Origin: Curtobacterium flaccumfaciens
GTDB taxonomy: Bacteria > Actinomycetota > Actinomycetes > Actinomycetales > Microbacteriaceae
Reading direction: 5' to 3'
Assembly (NCBI GenBank): GCA_029689965.1
Contig: CP121450.1
Location: 620,001 to 684,000, forward strand
Length of the DNA: 64,000 bases
Positions 47,489 to 58,023 of the stretch are shown here, piece after piece. Below the pieces are notes generated by a model. The model did no database searches and was not told where the DNA came from. It worked only from the letters and a program-made list of their open reading frames with translations. A program made the translations under genes and the position numbers. Every line of letters starts with the position of its first letter. Position 1 is the first letter of the stretch.

Positions 47489-47957
47489 CTAGTCGGCGGC
47501 GAGCTCCTCGTCGGGGCCGATCGCGTCCTGGACGCGAGCACTGGCGGACCGCAACGTGCCGGCGTCCGTCCCCACGGGCCTCCAGAACAGGTCCTCGAGC
47601 GCACCCGTGTGCGCGCGGATGGCGGCGAGCACCGCGCGACGTCCGTCCGGGTCATCACGACCCAGCTGCCGCGACCGTCGGTCGGGCAGTCCGCCCGCTC
47701 CACCAGCCCGCGCGCGACCATCCGCGTCACCTGGTGGCTGACGCGCGACTTCTCCCAGCCGATGCCGGACGCGATGTCACGGACCCGCAGCCGGTGGTCG
47801 GGGTCTCGGTGGAGCCCGATCAGGATCTCGAACTCCGGGACGGAGATCCCGGCCCCTGCTGCACCGCCCGGTCCAGTGCCCGGTCGAGGCGCCGCCAGGC
47901 GTCGTGGTAGGCGTCCCACGTTGCCCAGTCGTGGCCATCGGCGCCCTCGTTCGACAT
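47489..47957 (-). CDS. MarR-family transcriptional regulator (two frameshifts)
   Basis: Begins MSNEGADGHDWATWDAYHDA at ATG 47957. After a break near 47855, ISVPEFEILIGLHRDPDHRL, RVRDIASGIGWEKSRVSHQV (recognition helix) and RMVARGLVERADCPTDGRGS (wing) are clear MarR features. A second break near 47660 precedes the dimerisation helix and the end IGPDEELAAD. Corrected length is about 156 residues. It diverges from putA with a short spacer, so control of proline catabolism or of itself is possible; it has no other neighbour on its strand. Confidence 0.85.
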
Positions 47958-48074
47958 GGCGTCAGCGTACCGACCGCGGCCGCGACCGCGGCCCCGACCG
48001 CCGGCGCGGACGACTCGGAGGACGCACTCGGCTCGCTCCGAGGTGCGGTCGGAGGTCCGGCATACGATCGGTGC

Positions 48075-51000
48075 ATGCCGAGCGCGCGACTGCAGGACTG
48101 CACCGACGACGCCGTCGCCCTCGTCCGGCGGTGGCTGGCGGCGTCCGCCGGGGTGAAGCCCGACGCCGGGGCTGCCCGGCTGGCCGACGTGCTGCGCGAC
48201 GAGCACGGTCTGGACTTCACCCGCGGGTTCGTGGACCGGGTGATCCGGCCGGAGGACCCGCGGGTCGCCGCGCGCAACCTCGAGAAGGTCAGTCAGGACG
48301 TCCCCGAGTTCCTGTCCTGGTACCTCCGCGGAGCAGTGACGCTCGGCGGCGGCTTCGCGACCATGGCCCCGTGGGCCGTCATCCCCACCGCCCGCCGGAT
48401 CCTGCGCCGGATGACCGGGCACCTCGTGATCGACGCCACCCCCGCGAAGCTCGGGCCGGCGCTCGCGAAGATCGGTGGCCCAGGCACCCGGTTGAACGTG
48501 AACCTGCTCGGCGAAGCGGTGCTCGGCAGCGCCGAGAGCGACCGGCGACTGCAGGGGACGACGGACCTGCTGGCCCGGGACGACGTCGACTACGTGTCGA
48601 TCAAGGTGAGCGCCGTGGTGCCGCAGATGTCGATGTGGGGGTTCGAGCAGACCGTCGAGCGCGTGGTCGACCGGCTCGTCCCGCTGTACCGGCTCGCGGC
48701 CGCTCCGCTCGCGTCCGGGCATCCGGCGAAGTTCATCAACCTCGACATGGAGGAGTACCGCGACCTCGACGTCACCCTCGCCGTGTTCCGGACCCTGCTC
48801 GGCCGCGACGAGTTCCTCGGGCTCGAGGCCGGCATCGTCCTGCAGGCCTACCTGCCCGACGCCGCCGGCGCCCTGGACGAGCTCACGGCCTGGGCGGCGC
48901 AGCGGCGAGCCCGGGGCGGAGCCCCCATCAAGGTCCGCCTGGTCAAGGGCGCCAACCTCGCGATGGAGCGGGTCGACGCGATCCTGCACGAGTGGCCGCT
49001 CGCCACGTGGGACTCGAAGCGCGAGACCGACACCGCGTACCTCCGGATGATCGACACCGCGCTCACGCCGGAGCGCCTCGACGCGGTGCGGATCGGGGTG
49101 GCGGGCCACAACCTGTTCGACCTCGCCACAGCGTGGACCCTCGCCCAGCGCCGCGGGGCCACCGACGGGATCGACGTCGAGATGCTGCTCGGCATGGCGT
49201 CCACCCACGCCGAGGCCGTCCGTGCAGACGTCGGTCAGGTCCTCCTCTACACGCCGGTCGTGCAGCCGGATCAGTTCGACTCCGCCATCGCCTACCTCGC
49301 CCGACGCCTGCAGGAGAGCGCGAGCCCGGAGAACTTCATCGCGAGCGCCGCCGACATCGACCACGACGAGAGCGTGTTCGAGCGGGAGCACGGCCGGTGG
49401 CTGGCGTCGATCGAGGCGCTCGACGAGCCCGTCGTCGCCACGAACCGGACGCAGGACCGCAATCGGCCCATCGGCGAACCGGTGCACCGTGACGGGTTCG
49501 AGAACGTCCCTGACACCGACCCCTCCATCGCGGCCAACCGCTCGTGGGCGCTCGACGTCCTCCGCCGGGTGCCGCGGTCGCAGCTCGGTGCGCAGACGAT
49601 CCGCGGCGCGAAGGTCGCCGACCGCTCGACGCTCGAGCGCATCGTGGCACGCACCGCTCAGGCCGGCGTGAACTGGGGACGGCAGGACCCCTCCGACCGC
49701 GCCGAGCTCCTCGACCTCATCGCGCACGAGCTGGAGGTCCGCCGTGCGGACCTCATCGAGGTGATGGCTGCCGAGACCGGCAAGACCCTCGGCGAGGCCG
49801 ACGCCGAGGTGAGCGAGGCGATCGACTTCGCGCACCACTACGCCGACGGCGCCCGGCACCTGGCCGTCCTCGACGGTGACGGCGCCCGCTACGTCCCCCG
49901 CGACTCACGGTGGTCGTGCCGCCGTGGAACTTCCCGGTGGCGATCCCGGCCGGCGGTGTGCTGGCGGCGCTCGCGGCGGGCAGCGGGGTCGTCCTCAAGC
50001 CTGCTCCGGAGGCGAAGCGCTGCGGTGCCCTGCTCGCCGACGTGCTCTGGGACGCCGGTGTCCCGCACTCCCTGCTGCAACTCGTCGACCTCGAGGAGAA
50101 CGAGCTGGCCGTGACCTCATCGCGCACCCCGCGGTGGACCGCATCATCCTGACCGGTTCGGCCGACACCGCGCGGTCGTTCCGCTGGTGGCGGGCCGGCC
50201 TGCCCCTGACGGCGGAGACGAGCGGCAAGAACGCGATCGTCGTCACACCCAGCGCGGACCTCGACCTCGCCGTCCAGGACATCGTCCAGTCGGCGTTCGG
50301 GCACGCGGGCCAGAAGTGCTCCGCCGCGTCCCTGGTGATCCTGGTCGGCCCAGTGGGCGAGAGCGAGCGGTTCCGCAGGCAGCTCGTCGACGCCACCCGC
50401 ACCCTCCGGGTCGCCTGGCCGGACGACCCGACGGCGCAGATGGGGCCGGTGATCGCCGAGCCGGCAGGCAAGCTGCGCAGCGGGCTCACGGAACTCGGAC
50501 CGGGGGAGTCCTGGCTCGTGCAGCCGGTGCCGCTCGACGACTCCGGTCGCCTCTGGTCCCCGGGGATCCGAGACGGTGTCCGTCCGGGCAGCGACTTCCA
50601 CCAGGTCGAGTACTTCGGCCCGGTGCTGGGTATCATGCGCGCCGAGACCCTCGAGCAGGCCCTCGCGATCCAGAACGGCACCGACTACGGACTGACAGCG
50701 GGCATCCACTCGCTCGACACCGACGAGGTCGCGGACTGGATCGCCGGCGTCCAGGCCGGCAACCTGTACGTCAACCGCGGGATCACGGGCGCGATCGTCC
50801 GCCGCCAGCCGTTCGGTGGGTGGAAGCGCTCCGCGGTCGGCACCGGTACGAAGGCCGGTGGCCCGATGTACGTCGCGACGCTCGGCCGATGGGAACCGCT
50901 GCCCCGCACCGTCCACAAGAGCGTCCAGCTGCACGGGCTGCCGCCACGGGTCACCGCGGTGATCGAGGCAGCACGGAGCGGACTGTCGTTCGAGGAGTTC

Positions 51001-51648
51001 GACCAGGTCCGCGCGGGGGCGCTGAGCGACGTCCGCGCGCGTGCCACGGAGTTCGGCGTCTCGCACGACCCCTCCGCGCTCGTGGTGCAGCGGAACGTGC
51101 TGCGCTGGCGCCCGCAGTCCGTGATCGTGCGGCAGGCCGAGGGCGCCACGACCGGGGACCTCGTCCGTGTCCTGGCCGCCGCGACCGCGGCCAGGGCCCA
51201 CGTGCTGCTGAGCAGCGCTCGACCGCTCCCCGGACCGCTGACGCAGCTGCTCGCGTCGAGCCGATCCCCGCTCGACGTCGTCGACCACCTGGTCGAGTCC
51301 GACGAGGAGTTCCTGCGCCGGGCGGCCTCGGGCGAGGTCTTCCGCGAGTCGTGGACGAGTGGCGAGGACGACACTCAGGACGCGCTCGAGACCGTGCTCT
51401 CGCAGGGGCAGGAGCCGCCCGCGCACACGGCGTTCGGTGGCCCTGGTGCGCGCATCCGGCTCGTCGGCGGCGACCCCCTCGCACTCGAGGAAGCACTCGG
51501 CGCGAGCGTCGACGTGGCGATCCACGACGCCCCCGTGGTCGAAGCCGGGATCATCGAGATGCTGCCGTTCCTGCGCGAGCAGGCGGTGTCGATCACGGCG
51601 CACCGGTTCGGCGACCTCGACCCCGACCTCTCGGAGCTGCATGTCTGA
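48075..51648 (+). CDS. putA: Bifunctional proline dehydrogenase/L-glutamate-gamma-semialdehyde dehydrogenase (two frameshifts)
   Basis: About 1191 residues. The N-terminal FAD barrel oxidises proline: LNVNLLGEAVLGSAESDRRL, DYVSIKVSAVVPQMSMWGFE, FINLDMEEYRDLDVTL, LQAYLPDA, IKVRLVKGANLAME and the substrate motif WDSKRETDTAYLRMID. The C-terminal aldehyde dehydrogenase makes glutamate: VVVPPWNFPVAIPAGGV, ILTGSADTARSFRWWRAGLP, the Glu in LTAETSGKNA and the catalytic Cys in GHAGQKCSAASLV. Frame breaks lie near 49908 and 50113. No N-terminal DNA-binding domain is present, so regulation is by a separate factor, perhaps the divergent MarR. The next gene overlaps by 8 bp. Located at the inner membrane through quinone reduction. 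Confidence 0.96.
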
Positions 51649-52369
51649 CGACCGCACCCTGCACGCCGACGGCCTGTTCAACGGGCGTGACCTGGGCGGC
51701 CTCCCGCTGGAGGGCGGTGGGTCGACCCCGACCCGTCGCGTGTTCCGGTCGGAGAGCGTCGACCGTCTGACGGCCGACGGCTGGCAGGCACTCCACGACG
51801 CCGGCATCCGGACGATCGTCGACCTGCGGGCGCCGTCCGAGACTGCGAAGGATACCGGCGCTCGTCCGGACTGGCTCACCACCGTGGTGATCGACCACGA
51901 CGGGCTCGACGACGCCCCGTCGTTCTGGTCGGCCTACTGGGAGACCGGCCTGGTCGGCACCCCGCTGTACTACGGCCCGCACCTCGACGAGCTCCCGGAA
52001 CGGACCGGGTCTGTGCTGCGGGCGATCGCCCGCGCCAAACCAGGCGGTGTCCTGTTCCACTGCGCCGGCGGACGGGACCGCACCGGCATCATCGCGCTCG
52101 CGCTCCTGACGATCGCGGGCGTCGAACCCGAGGCGATCGTCGCGGACTACCTCGTCACGGTCGAGAACGCGCCGGCGCTGCTCGCCTCCATCGGCGTGCC
52201 GTCGAACGAGGCGAAGATCGAGGCCCTGTGCGCCGAGCACGGCACCACGGTGGAGGGCGCGTTCCGCGCTGCGCTCGACCCGTTCGACGTGGTGCGGTTC
52301 GTCGAGCGATCCGGTCTCGACGACGCCGACCTGGAGGCACTGCGCACGTTCCGCGCGCACGTCGCCTGA
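51641..52369 (+). CDS. Tyrosine-protein phosphatase, PtpB-like
   Basis: An intact 242-residue protein. FNGRDLGGLPLEGGGSTPTR and VFRSESVDRLTADGWQALHD are N-terminal signatures of the Y_phosphatase3 (PtpB) family, and LFHCAGGRDRTGIIALALL is the catalytic P-loop (HCxxGxxR; Cys nucleophile, Arg phosphate). IRTIVDLRAPSE provides another family motif. Members dephosphorylate tyrosine and sometimes phosphoinositides. It overlaps putA by 8 bp, so it is translated with it; whether it acts on that pathway is unknown. No signal peptide is seen. Confidence 0.9.
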   Translation: MSDDRTLHADGLFNGRDLGGLPLEGGGSTPTRRVFRSESVDRLTADGWQALHDAGIRTIVDLRAPSETAKDTGARPDWLTTVVIDHDGLDDAPSFWSAYWETGLVGTPLYYGPHLDELPERTGSVLRAIARAKPGGVLFHCAGGRDRTGIIALALLTIAGVEPEAIVADYLVTVENAPALLASIGVPSNEAKIEALCAEHGTTVEGAFRAALDPFDVVRFVERSGLDDADLEALRTFRAHVA

Positions 52370-52402
52370 GCGGTCGGTACGGCCCGGCGACGCGCCGCCG
52401 GA

Positions 52403-52600
52403 TCAGTCCTCGGTGTCGCCCGCTGCTTCGTCCTCGACGCCCGTCTCGTCCATGCGGTCGCGGAGGCGGTCTGCCATCGCCCCGGCGCCCTCGCCCGCGT
52501 GGTCGTTGTCGACCTGCTCGATGAGGCCGTGCAGCTTCTCGTGGTTGGTGGCCTCGGTGGCGCCGTCCATGACGGGCTCGGTCTGTTCGTGATCGCTCAT
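52403..52600 (-). CDS. Small acidic hypothetical protein
   Basis: A 65-residue product (MSDHEQTEPVMDGATEATNH, then EKLHGLIEQVDNDHAGEGAG) rich in Asp/Glu, with no membrane helix. The ATG at 52600 stands alone in a region where other frames are poorer in expected codon bias. It ends 33 bp from the phosphatase stop. I recognise no family; similar small, charged proteins are common in Microbacteriaceae. Confidence 0.6.
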   Translation of the reverse strand: MSDHEQTEPVMDGATEATNHEKLHGLIEQVDNDHAGEGAGAMADRLRDRMDETGVEDEAAGDTED

Positions 52601-52631
52601 GTCGCGGACGCTACGCCGCGGCGCATGGGCG

Positions 52632-53195
52632 TCAGACTCCGGTGCGCGCTTCTCGGAGCGCGCCGTCCGTCGAGCGGTAGTGCAGCTCGACCGCTCCGCC
52701 GCTGAACGGGATGGTCCCCACCAGCTCGAACACCAGCGTCGGCGCGGCCACCGGCAGCAGGGGTGATCCGGCGCCGAGCGCGATCGGCATCACCGTCACC
52801 CGGAGTTCGTCGAGCAGTCCTGCCTGCTGGTACTGCGCCGCGAGCAGTCCGCCGCCGACGACCCACACGTCGCGCTCGCCGGCCGCACGTTCGACGACCG
52901 CCTGGTGGTCCGCGACCGATCCCGACACGAAGTGCACCTCGGCGCCGTCCGCCACGGGCAGGTCGCGCGTCGTGAACACCCAGGTCGGCAGGTCCGGGTA
53001 TGCCCAGGTGTCGTCGTGGGCGAGCAGCCACTCGTAGGTGGTCGACCCCATCACGATCGCGCCGACGCCCGCGAAGAAGCGGTCGTAGTGCTCCTGGAAC
53101 GGCTCGAAGCCGAACTGCAGCAGCCAGTCGAGGTCGTCACCGGGGGCGGCCACGAACCCGTCGAGGGAGGAGGCGACGGAGTAGGTCGTGCTCAT
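52632..53195 (-). CDS. Dihydrofolate-reductase-like (RibD C-terminal) family protein
   Basis: An intact 187-residue protein: VASSLDGFVAAPGDDLDWLL is the N-terminal signature (SLDGFIA), IVMGSTTYEWLL and DLPTWVFTTRDLP follow, and VWVVGGGLLAAQYQQAGLLD is the NADPH-binding GGG segment; DELRVTVMPIALGAG is the last conserved part. The family includes pyrimidine reductases and bifunctional deaminase-reductase domains, but stand-alone members of this type are of unknown function. It is convergent with no gene nearby and leads a minus-strand run of hypothetical genes. Confidence 0.87.
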   Translation of the reverse strand: MSTTYSVASSLDGFVAAPGDDLDWLLQFGFEPFQEHYDRFFAGVGAIVMGSTTYEWLLAHDDTWAYPDLPTWVFTTRDLPVADGAEVHFVSGSVADHQAVVERAAGERDVWVVGGGLLAAQYQQAGLLDELRVTVMPIALGAGSPLLPVAAPTLVFELVGTIPFSGGAVELHYRSTDGALREARTGV

Positions 53196-53205
53196 GTTCC
53201 CGACG

Positions 53206-53850
53206 CTAGCGACGACCCCCGACGCTGCGGTGGCGACGGGCGCCGGCACGGCCGGAACCGACGGCCGCGACCTCGGCGATCGCGAGTTCCGCGGAGATCC
53301 AGAGTTGTCCGACGGCGAACCGTCGCCGTCGAGGATCTGCGACGGCGACCGGGACCATCGTCACCCCGTGTCGCCGCACCGCGTAGGCGACCCGGTCGGC
53401 CGCGGGTCGTCGCTGCTGCGCCACCGCCCACTTGTACGGCAGCCCGGTCGCCACGCGTGCACCGATGGTCGGTGCGAGCTTGCCGGCGTCGAGCGAGAGG
53501 AACACGACTCCGTGCTGCCCCCGGTCGTCGACGGTGTAGACGCGGACGTTCACCTCGATGAAGTCCCCGACGCGGCCGACGGAGACCGGTGGGAAGCGCG
53601 TGTCCGAGAACCGGAACGCGATCAGGCCGACCCAGGTGGTCGCGCCGTCGTCGACGCCGTCGAGGCCGTCGACGCCGAGGGTGTCCGGCCGCGTGCCCGC
53701 CGGCAGCAGTGGGGCCACCGCCGACACGTCGACGCGCCAGTGCACGAAGACGACGTCCCGCCACGCCTGTTCGATCCAGGGGCGTCCGGTCAGGCCGGGG
53801 GCGACTGCCGGGAGGCGCGGATCGCCTCCGGCAGGCGCGGTCGCGGTCAC
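53206..53850 (-). CDS. DUF2071-family (YqjF-like) protein
   Basis: A 214-residue protein. [20 protein letters not shown] and [20 protein letters not shown] open the family's beta fold; [40 protein letters not shown] and [20 protein letters not shown] continue. The end, [20 protein letters not shown], looks shorter or different from the usual C-terminus, so a frame error or truncation there is possible. YqjF-like proteins have no firm function. The GTG at 53850 overlaps the nitroreductase stop by four bases. Confidence 0.78.
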   Translation of the reverse strand: MTATAPAGGDPRLPAVAPGLTGRPWIEQAWRDVVFVHWRVDVSAVAPLLPAGTRPDTLGVDGLDGVDDGATTWVGLIAFRFSDTRFPPVSVGRVGDFIEVNVRVYTVDDRGQHGVVFLSLDAGKLAPTIGARVATGLPYKWAVAQQRRPAADRVAYAVRRHGVTMVPVAVADPRRRRFAVGQLWISAELAIAEVAAVGSGRAGARRHRSVGGRR

Positions 53851-54679
53851 GGCGTGGTCGTCTCCGGGGCGATGCGCCCCGCCACGGGCGCGTCGTCCCA
53901 CCCCTGCTGCGGGGTGTCGCAGGTCCCGCGGAACACGTACTGCGACGGGCGCTTCCGTTCGCTGGAGGTCCAGTCGATCGCGGGACGCCGGCGCTCGGGC
54001 GGCAGGTACCCGATCCGGTAGACGGCCATCAGCTCGAGCGACTCGGGGACGCGGAGCAGGCCCTCGATCTCCGCCCACGCGCCCGGGGTCTCCATCGGGA
54101 AGGACACGAACTGGATCCCGAGGCCGAGCTCGGTGGTGGCGAGCCAGATGTTCTCCACCGCCGCCCCCATGCTGAACACCGAGTAGAAGCCGGAGAGCTC
54201 CTCCTTCCGGTACTCGTGCCGGTCGAGCATCACGCCGAGCAGCAGCGGCGCCCGGCCACGAGCTTCCGGTTCTCCTCGCCGAGCGTGTGCGGCACCCGGA
54301 GCGTGTTCATCAGGAGCTGCCCGCGCTTCGTGAACACCTGTTTCGTGAACGGCTTGAGCGGCCCGGGAAGCTTGTCGAACAGCATGCCGTCGCGACGCTC
54401 GTCCATCTCGGCCTGCGAGAACCGGAAGTACGGGCGGTACCGCTCGAAGAAGGTGCCCTCGGCCATGGTCCTGGTCATCGACGAGCCGCTGATCTCGGCG
54501 ACGCGGTCGATCGTGGCGCGCTCCTCGACCAGGACGAACCGCCACGGCTGGCTGTTCAGCTGCGAGGGCGCCCGGCCGGCCAGCTCCATGAGCAACCGCT
54601 GGTGCTCCTCGGAGACCGGGTCGGGCAGGAACGCCCCGTTGGTCGTACGCCGCCGTCGGATCGCCTCGAAGAGCTCCAC
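53847..54679 (-). CDS. Nitroreductase-family protein (frameshifted)
   Basis: FMN oxidoreductase fold. [20 protein letters not shown] has the N-terminal FMN-binding RRR motif, [20 protein letters not shown] contains the APSxxNxQPW substrate/FMN segment, and [20 protein letters not shown] then LGIQFVS are the GxAxxNxxLxA helix and following strand. A break near 54252 divides the protein between NRKLVAG and [10 protein letters not shown]. Corrected length is about 278 residues from GTG 54679. NfsA/NfsB-like proteins reduce nitro groups, quinones or flavins; the physiological substrate is unknown. Upstream of the DUF2071 gene and coupled to it. Confidence 0.86.
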
Positions 54680-54704
54680 TGCTGTCCCTTGTTCGTGAAC
54701 GCGG

Positions 54705-55025
54705 TCACCGACGTGCGAGCAACGCCCCCAGGTAGGACGGTGCGGCGGCGACCGCGACTCTCCAGTGTGCTCCGGAGCGCGGGTTCGTGCGTGGGGCGGC
54801 GGCGAGTGGCACGAGCGCGGGCAGCAGGAACAGCGCACTCCGGTCACGCGTCCAGAGCGGCGTCGTCGCGGCGACTCCGGTGAGCGTGGCGGTCACGACG
54901 AACAGGCCGTGGTGCACGATCCGGAGCTTCTTCGTGCGGATGACGCGCACGGCCACGGCCGTGCCCCACAGACAGTTCGCGAGGTAGGCGGCGGACGCGG
55001 CGGTGACCAGCTGACGGGCCGTCAC
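54705..55025 (-). CDS. Small hypothetical membrane protein
   Basis: A 106-residue protein from GTG 55025 with three or four hydrophobic stretches ([55 protein letters not shown]). Basic residues between them (RVIRTKKLR) suggest a multi-pass membrane protein. I recognise no family. It lies between the Lrp regulator and the nitroreductase on the minus strand with short spacers and could be part of either transcript. Confidence 0.6.
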   Translation of the reverse strand: MTARQLVTAASAAYLANCLWGTAVAVRVIRTKKLRIVHHGLFVVTATLTGVAATTPLWTRDRSALFLLPALVPLAAAPRTNPRSGAHWRVAVAAAPSYLGALLARR

Positions 55026-55086
55026 GGACCGTCCTGGAGGCACGCCGCGCCTCCAGGCTGTCGTCTTCCGTCCGATGCGTGGGACG

Positions 55087-55524
55087 TTACGCGGTCTCGC
55101 GACTGACGAGCTTGGAGAGCACGATCGCGGAACGCGTGTGGTCCACCTGGGGTGCCAGACGGACCTTGTCGAGCGCTTCCTCGAGTGCGGAGAGGTCCTT
55201 GGACCGCATGTGCACCACGGCGTCCGCGCTGCCCGTGACGGTGCCGGCGTCGATGACCTCGGGGACGGTGTCGAGCAGGGAGCGCAGTTCGTCCGGGGAG
55301 ACCGTGCCGCGGCAGTAGAGCTCCACCCAGGCCTCGGTGCCGCGGTCCTCCACGGCCGGGTCGACCTTGATCGTGAAGCCCTGGATGACCCCGTCGCCCA
55401 CGAGCCGGTCGACGCGACGCTTCACGGCCGAGGCCGAGAGTCCGACCACCGACCCGATGTCGCCGTAGCCGGCACGGGCGTTGTCCCGGAGCTGGTCCAG
55501 GATGCGGTGGTCGAGCGAATCCAT
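55087..55524 (-). CDS. Lrp/AsnC-family transcriptional regulator
   Basis: An intact 145-residue protein. The HTH is DHRILDQLRDNARAGYGDIG followed by SVVGLSASAVKRRVDRLVGD (recognition helix), and the RAM effector domain follows (FTIKVDPAVEDRGTEAWVEL, EVIDAGTVTGSADAVVHMRS). Lrp-type proteins bind amino acids and regulate amino-acid catabolism as octamers or hexamers. The ATG at 55524 diverges from the dimethylargininase-rocD operon, so an amino acid such as arginine or ornithine is a likely effector and this operon the likely target. Confidence 0.92.
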   Translation of the reverse strand: MDSLDHRILDQLRDNARAGYGDIGSVVGLSASAVKRRVDRLVGDGVIQGFTIKVDPAVEDRGTEAWVELYCRGTVSPDELRSLLDTVPEVIDAGTVTGSADAVVHMRSKDLSALEEALDKVRLAPQVDHTRSAIVLSKLVSRETA

Positions 55525-55761
55525 CGGACCCCATGGTACGCGGACTTGTTGCACGGGCGACGGCTTCCGCGCACGAAACCTGCGTCACCCGAACGGGTGC
55601 CACACCGTGACCAGGTCGTGACTGCACCGATCGGACGGTGCTGTCTAGACTCGTCGCAGGCGTTGACCTGGTCCGCCTCCGGCGAGTGAGCCTGCATCTC
55701 GTCGGAGCTCTCACCGTGGTGGTTCCTGGCAGGCTCGGGCCCTGAGTCCCAGGAGGACTGC

Positions 55762-56649
55762 GTGTCGAACACCGCTACCCAGACCGAGACCCCGCAGCGC
55801 ACGGCGACGAAGCGCACGATCCTGATGTGCAAGCCGACGCACTACACGGTCAGCTACCGGATCAACCCGTGGATGCACCCGGAGGACCCGACCGACACCT
55901 CGAAGGCCGTCCAGCAGTGGCAGTCGCTCGTCGACGTCTACGAGCGACTCGGCTTCGACATCTCGTACATCGAGCCGATCGAGGGCCTGCCGGACATGGT
56001 CTACGCCGCGAACGGCGGCTTCGTGCTCGACGGCATCGCCTACGGTGCGAAGTTCCAGTACCCCGAGCGGCAGCCCGAGGGTCCCGCGTACATGGAGTGG
56101 TTCGCCGCGAACGGTCTGACCGTCGCCGACCCCGAGCAGACCAACGAGGGCGAGGGCGACTTCCTGCTCGTCGGGAACACCATCTTCGCCGGCACCGGCT
56201 TCCGCTCGGACAGCACCTCGCACGAGGAGCTCGCCGGCATCTACGGCCGCGAGGTCGTCACGCTCAAGCTGATCAACCCGAACTTCTACCACCTCGACAC
56301 CGCGATCGCCGTGCTCGACCCGGAGCCCGCCGCCGACGGCACGTCGAACATCGCGTACCTCGAGAGCGCGTTCGACGAGCCCTCGCTGGCCATCCTGCGC
56401 GAGCGCTTCCCGGACGCGATCATCGCGACCGAGGAGGACGCCGCGATCCTGGGCCTGAACTCCTACTCGGACGGGTACAACGTCGTGATCGCGTCCCGGG
56501 CTGTTCGGTTCGCCGAGCAGCTGCGCGAGAAGGGCTACAACCCGATCGGCGTCGACCTGTCCGAGCTGCTGCTCGGCGGTGGCGGTGTGAAGTGCTGCAC
56601 GCTCGACCTGCACCCCGTCGGCACCGGCAACTCGGTGGCGCGGTCCTGA
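55762..56649 (+). CDS. ddaH: Dimethylargininase-like guanidino-group hydrolase (amidinotransferase superfamily)
   Basis: An intact 295-residue protein from GTG 55762, with AGGAGG upstream. The beta-alpha propeller pattern includes [34 protein letters not shown], the catalytic His in [16 protein letters not shown] and the catalytic Cys in [17 protein letters not shown]. Family members hydrolyse methylated arginine or arginine to citrulline, or, in ArgZ-like cases, arginine to ornithine. With rocD directly downstream overlapping by one base, an ornithine-yielding route is an attractive guess. A 236-bp upstream region separates it from the divergent Lrp gene; no known riboswitch is seen in it. 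Confidence 0.85.
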   Translation: MSNTATQTETPQRTATKRTILMCKPTHYTVSYRINPWMHPEDPTDTSKAVQQWQSLVDVYERLGFDISYIEPIEGLPDMVYAANGGFVLDGIAYGAKFQYPERQPEGPAYMEWFAANGLTVADPEQTNEGEGDFLLVGNTIFAGTGFRSDSTSHEELAGIYGREVVTLKLINPNFYHLDTAIAVLDPEPAADGTSNIAYLESAFDEPSLAILRERFPDAIIATEEDAAILGLNSYSDGYNVVIASRAVRFAEQLREKGYNPIGVDLSELLLGGGGVKCCTLDLHPVGTGNSVARS

Positions 56650-57871
56650 TGGGCGCCGCACTCGGGACGGCGACCGCTGCGGCGCTCGCCGTCGAGGACG
56701 GCTCCCTGGCGCACAACTACAGCCCGCTGCCCGTGGTCATCGCCTCGGGTTCCGGCGCGTGGGTGACCGACGTCGACGGCAAGCGCTACCTGGACGGCCT
56801 CGCCGCCTACTCCGCGGTGAACTTCGGCCACGGGAACCCGCGGTTGCTCGACGCCGCCCGCGCGCAGCTCGACCGGGTCACGCTGACGTCGCGCGCGTTC
56901 GTGAACGACCGCCTCGGTCCGTTCGCGTCGGCACTGGCGTCGTTGACGGAGACCGAGATGGTCCTGCCGATGAACACCGGTGCCGAGGCCGTCGAGTCCG
57001 CGATCAAGGTCTCCCGTGCCTGGGGCTACCGGGTGAAGGGGGTCCCCGCGGGACAGGCCACGATCGTCGTCGCGTCCGGGAACTTCCACGGGCGGACCAC
57101 GACCATCGTGTCGTTCTCGGACGACCCGTCGCGCACGACGACTTCGGCCCGTTCACGCCAGGGTTCCGCACCGTGCCCTACGGCGACGCCGCTGCCCTGC
57201 GCGAAGCGATGGACGAGACCGTCGTCGCCGTGCTGCTCGAGCCGATCCAGGGCGAGAGCGGCGTGGTCGTCCCGCCGGCCTCGTACCTGCCCGACGTGCG
57301 AAGCATCTGTGACGAGTTCGGTGCCCTGTTCGTCGCCGACGAGATCCAGTCCGGCCTCGGACGGACCGGGCACACCCTCGCCGTGCAGCGCGTCGGGGTC
57401 ACGCCGGACCTGATCACCCTCGGCAAGGCGCTCGGCGGCGGCATCGTCCCCGTGTCCGCCGTGGTGGGACGTCGCGACGTGCTCGGTGTGCTGCGTCCTG
57501 GTGAGCACGGCTCGACCTTCGGCGGCAACCCGCTCGCCGCCGCCGTCGGCTCCGAGGTCGTGGCGATGCTCGACGAGGGCACGTTCCAGCAGCGGGCGCT
57601 CGACGGCGAGCCGTTGCTCCGCGGACTGCTCGACGAGCTCGTCGGCCACGGTGTCGTCGCGCACCGCGTCGCCGGGCTCTGGGCGGGCATCGACATCGAC
57701 CCCGCGCTCGGCACGGGCAAGGAGATCGCGCACGACCTCGCCGACCGGGGCGTGCTCGTGAAGGACACGCACGGGTCGACGATCCGGTTCGCGCCGCCGC
57801 TCGTCGTCACCGACGACGAGATCCGCCTCGCGATCGGGACGCTCGGCGAGGTCCTCGCCGCGCGACGCTGA
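56649..57871 (+). CDS. rocD: Ornithine-oxo-acid aminotransferase (frameshifted)
   Basis: PLP class III aminotransferase. [20 protein letters not shown] is the RocD signature; [20 protein letters not shown] is the phosphate site; [20 protein letters not shown] carries the Asp of the PLP ring; [20 protein letters not shown] the Schiff-base Lys; and [16 protein letters not shown] the conserved loop. It transfers the delta-amino group of ornithine to 2-oxoglutarate giving glutamate semialdehyde, which PutA's second domain can oxidise. One base is lost near 57128, between SFSDDP and DDFGPFTPG. Length is about 407 residues. Its start overlaps the dimethylargininase-like gene. Confidence 0.95.
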
Positions 57872-57885
57872 CGCGCGCACGCGCA

Positions 57886-57925
57886 GACGGGAGGCGCGGT
57901 GCCGACCAGCGCCGTGCCTCCCGTC
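57886..57925. terminator. GGGAGGC hairpin after rocD
   Basis: GACGGGAGGC (57886-57895) pairs with GCCTCCCGTC (57916-57925), extended by weaker pairs inward. It starts 14 bases after the rocD stop and resembles the hairpin at 5244-5285. Confidence 0.6.
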
Positions 57926-57943
57926 GGCCCAGCCGCAGAACGC

Positions 57944-58001
57944 AACCAGGTTCCGGGCACAGCACCGCGAGAATCCGTGGTTCCGTGTCCGGAACCTGGT
58001 T
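57944..58001. repeat. Inverted repeat with nested GGAACC palindromes, copy 2
   Basis: AACCAGGTTCCGGGCAC (57944-57960) is inverted at 57985-58001 (GTGTCCGGAACCTGGTT) with one wobble position. It closely matches copy 1 at 11301-11362, and both are preceded by GTGCCTCCCGTC. Confidence 0.8.
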
Positions 58002-58023
58002 CCGCACCTGCACCGCCTGTCCG

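Noticed and set aside
55525-55761. Guanidine riboswitch upstream of the dimethylargininase-like gene
   Set aside because: The leader is GC-rich and can pair, but I could not find the conserved ykkC-type motifs.
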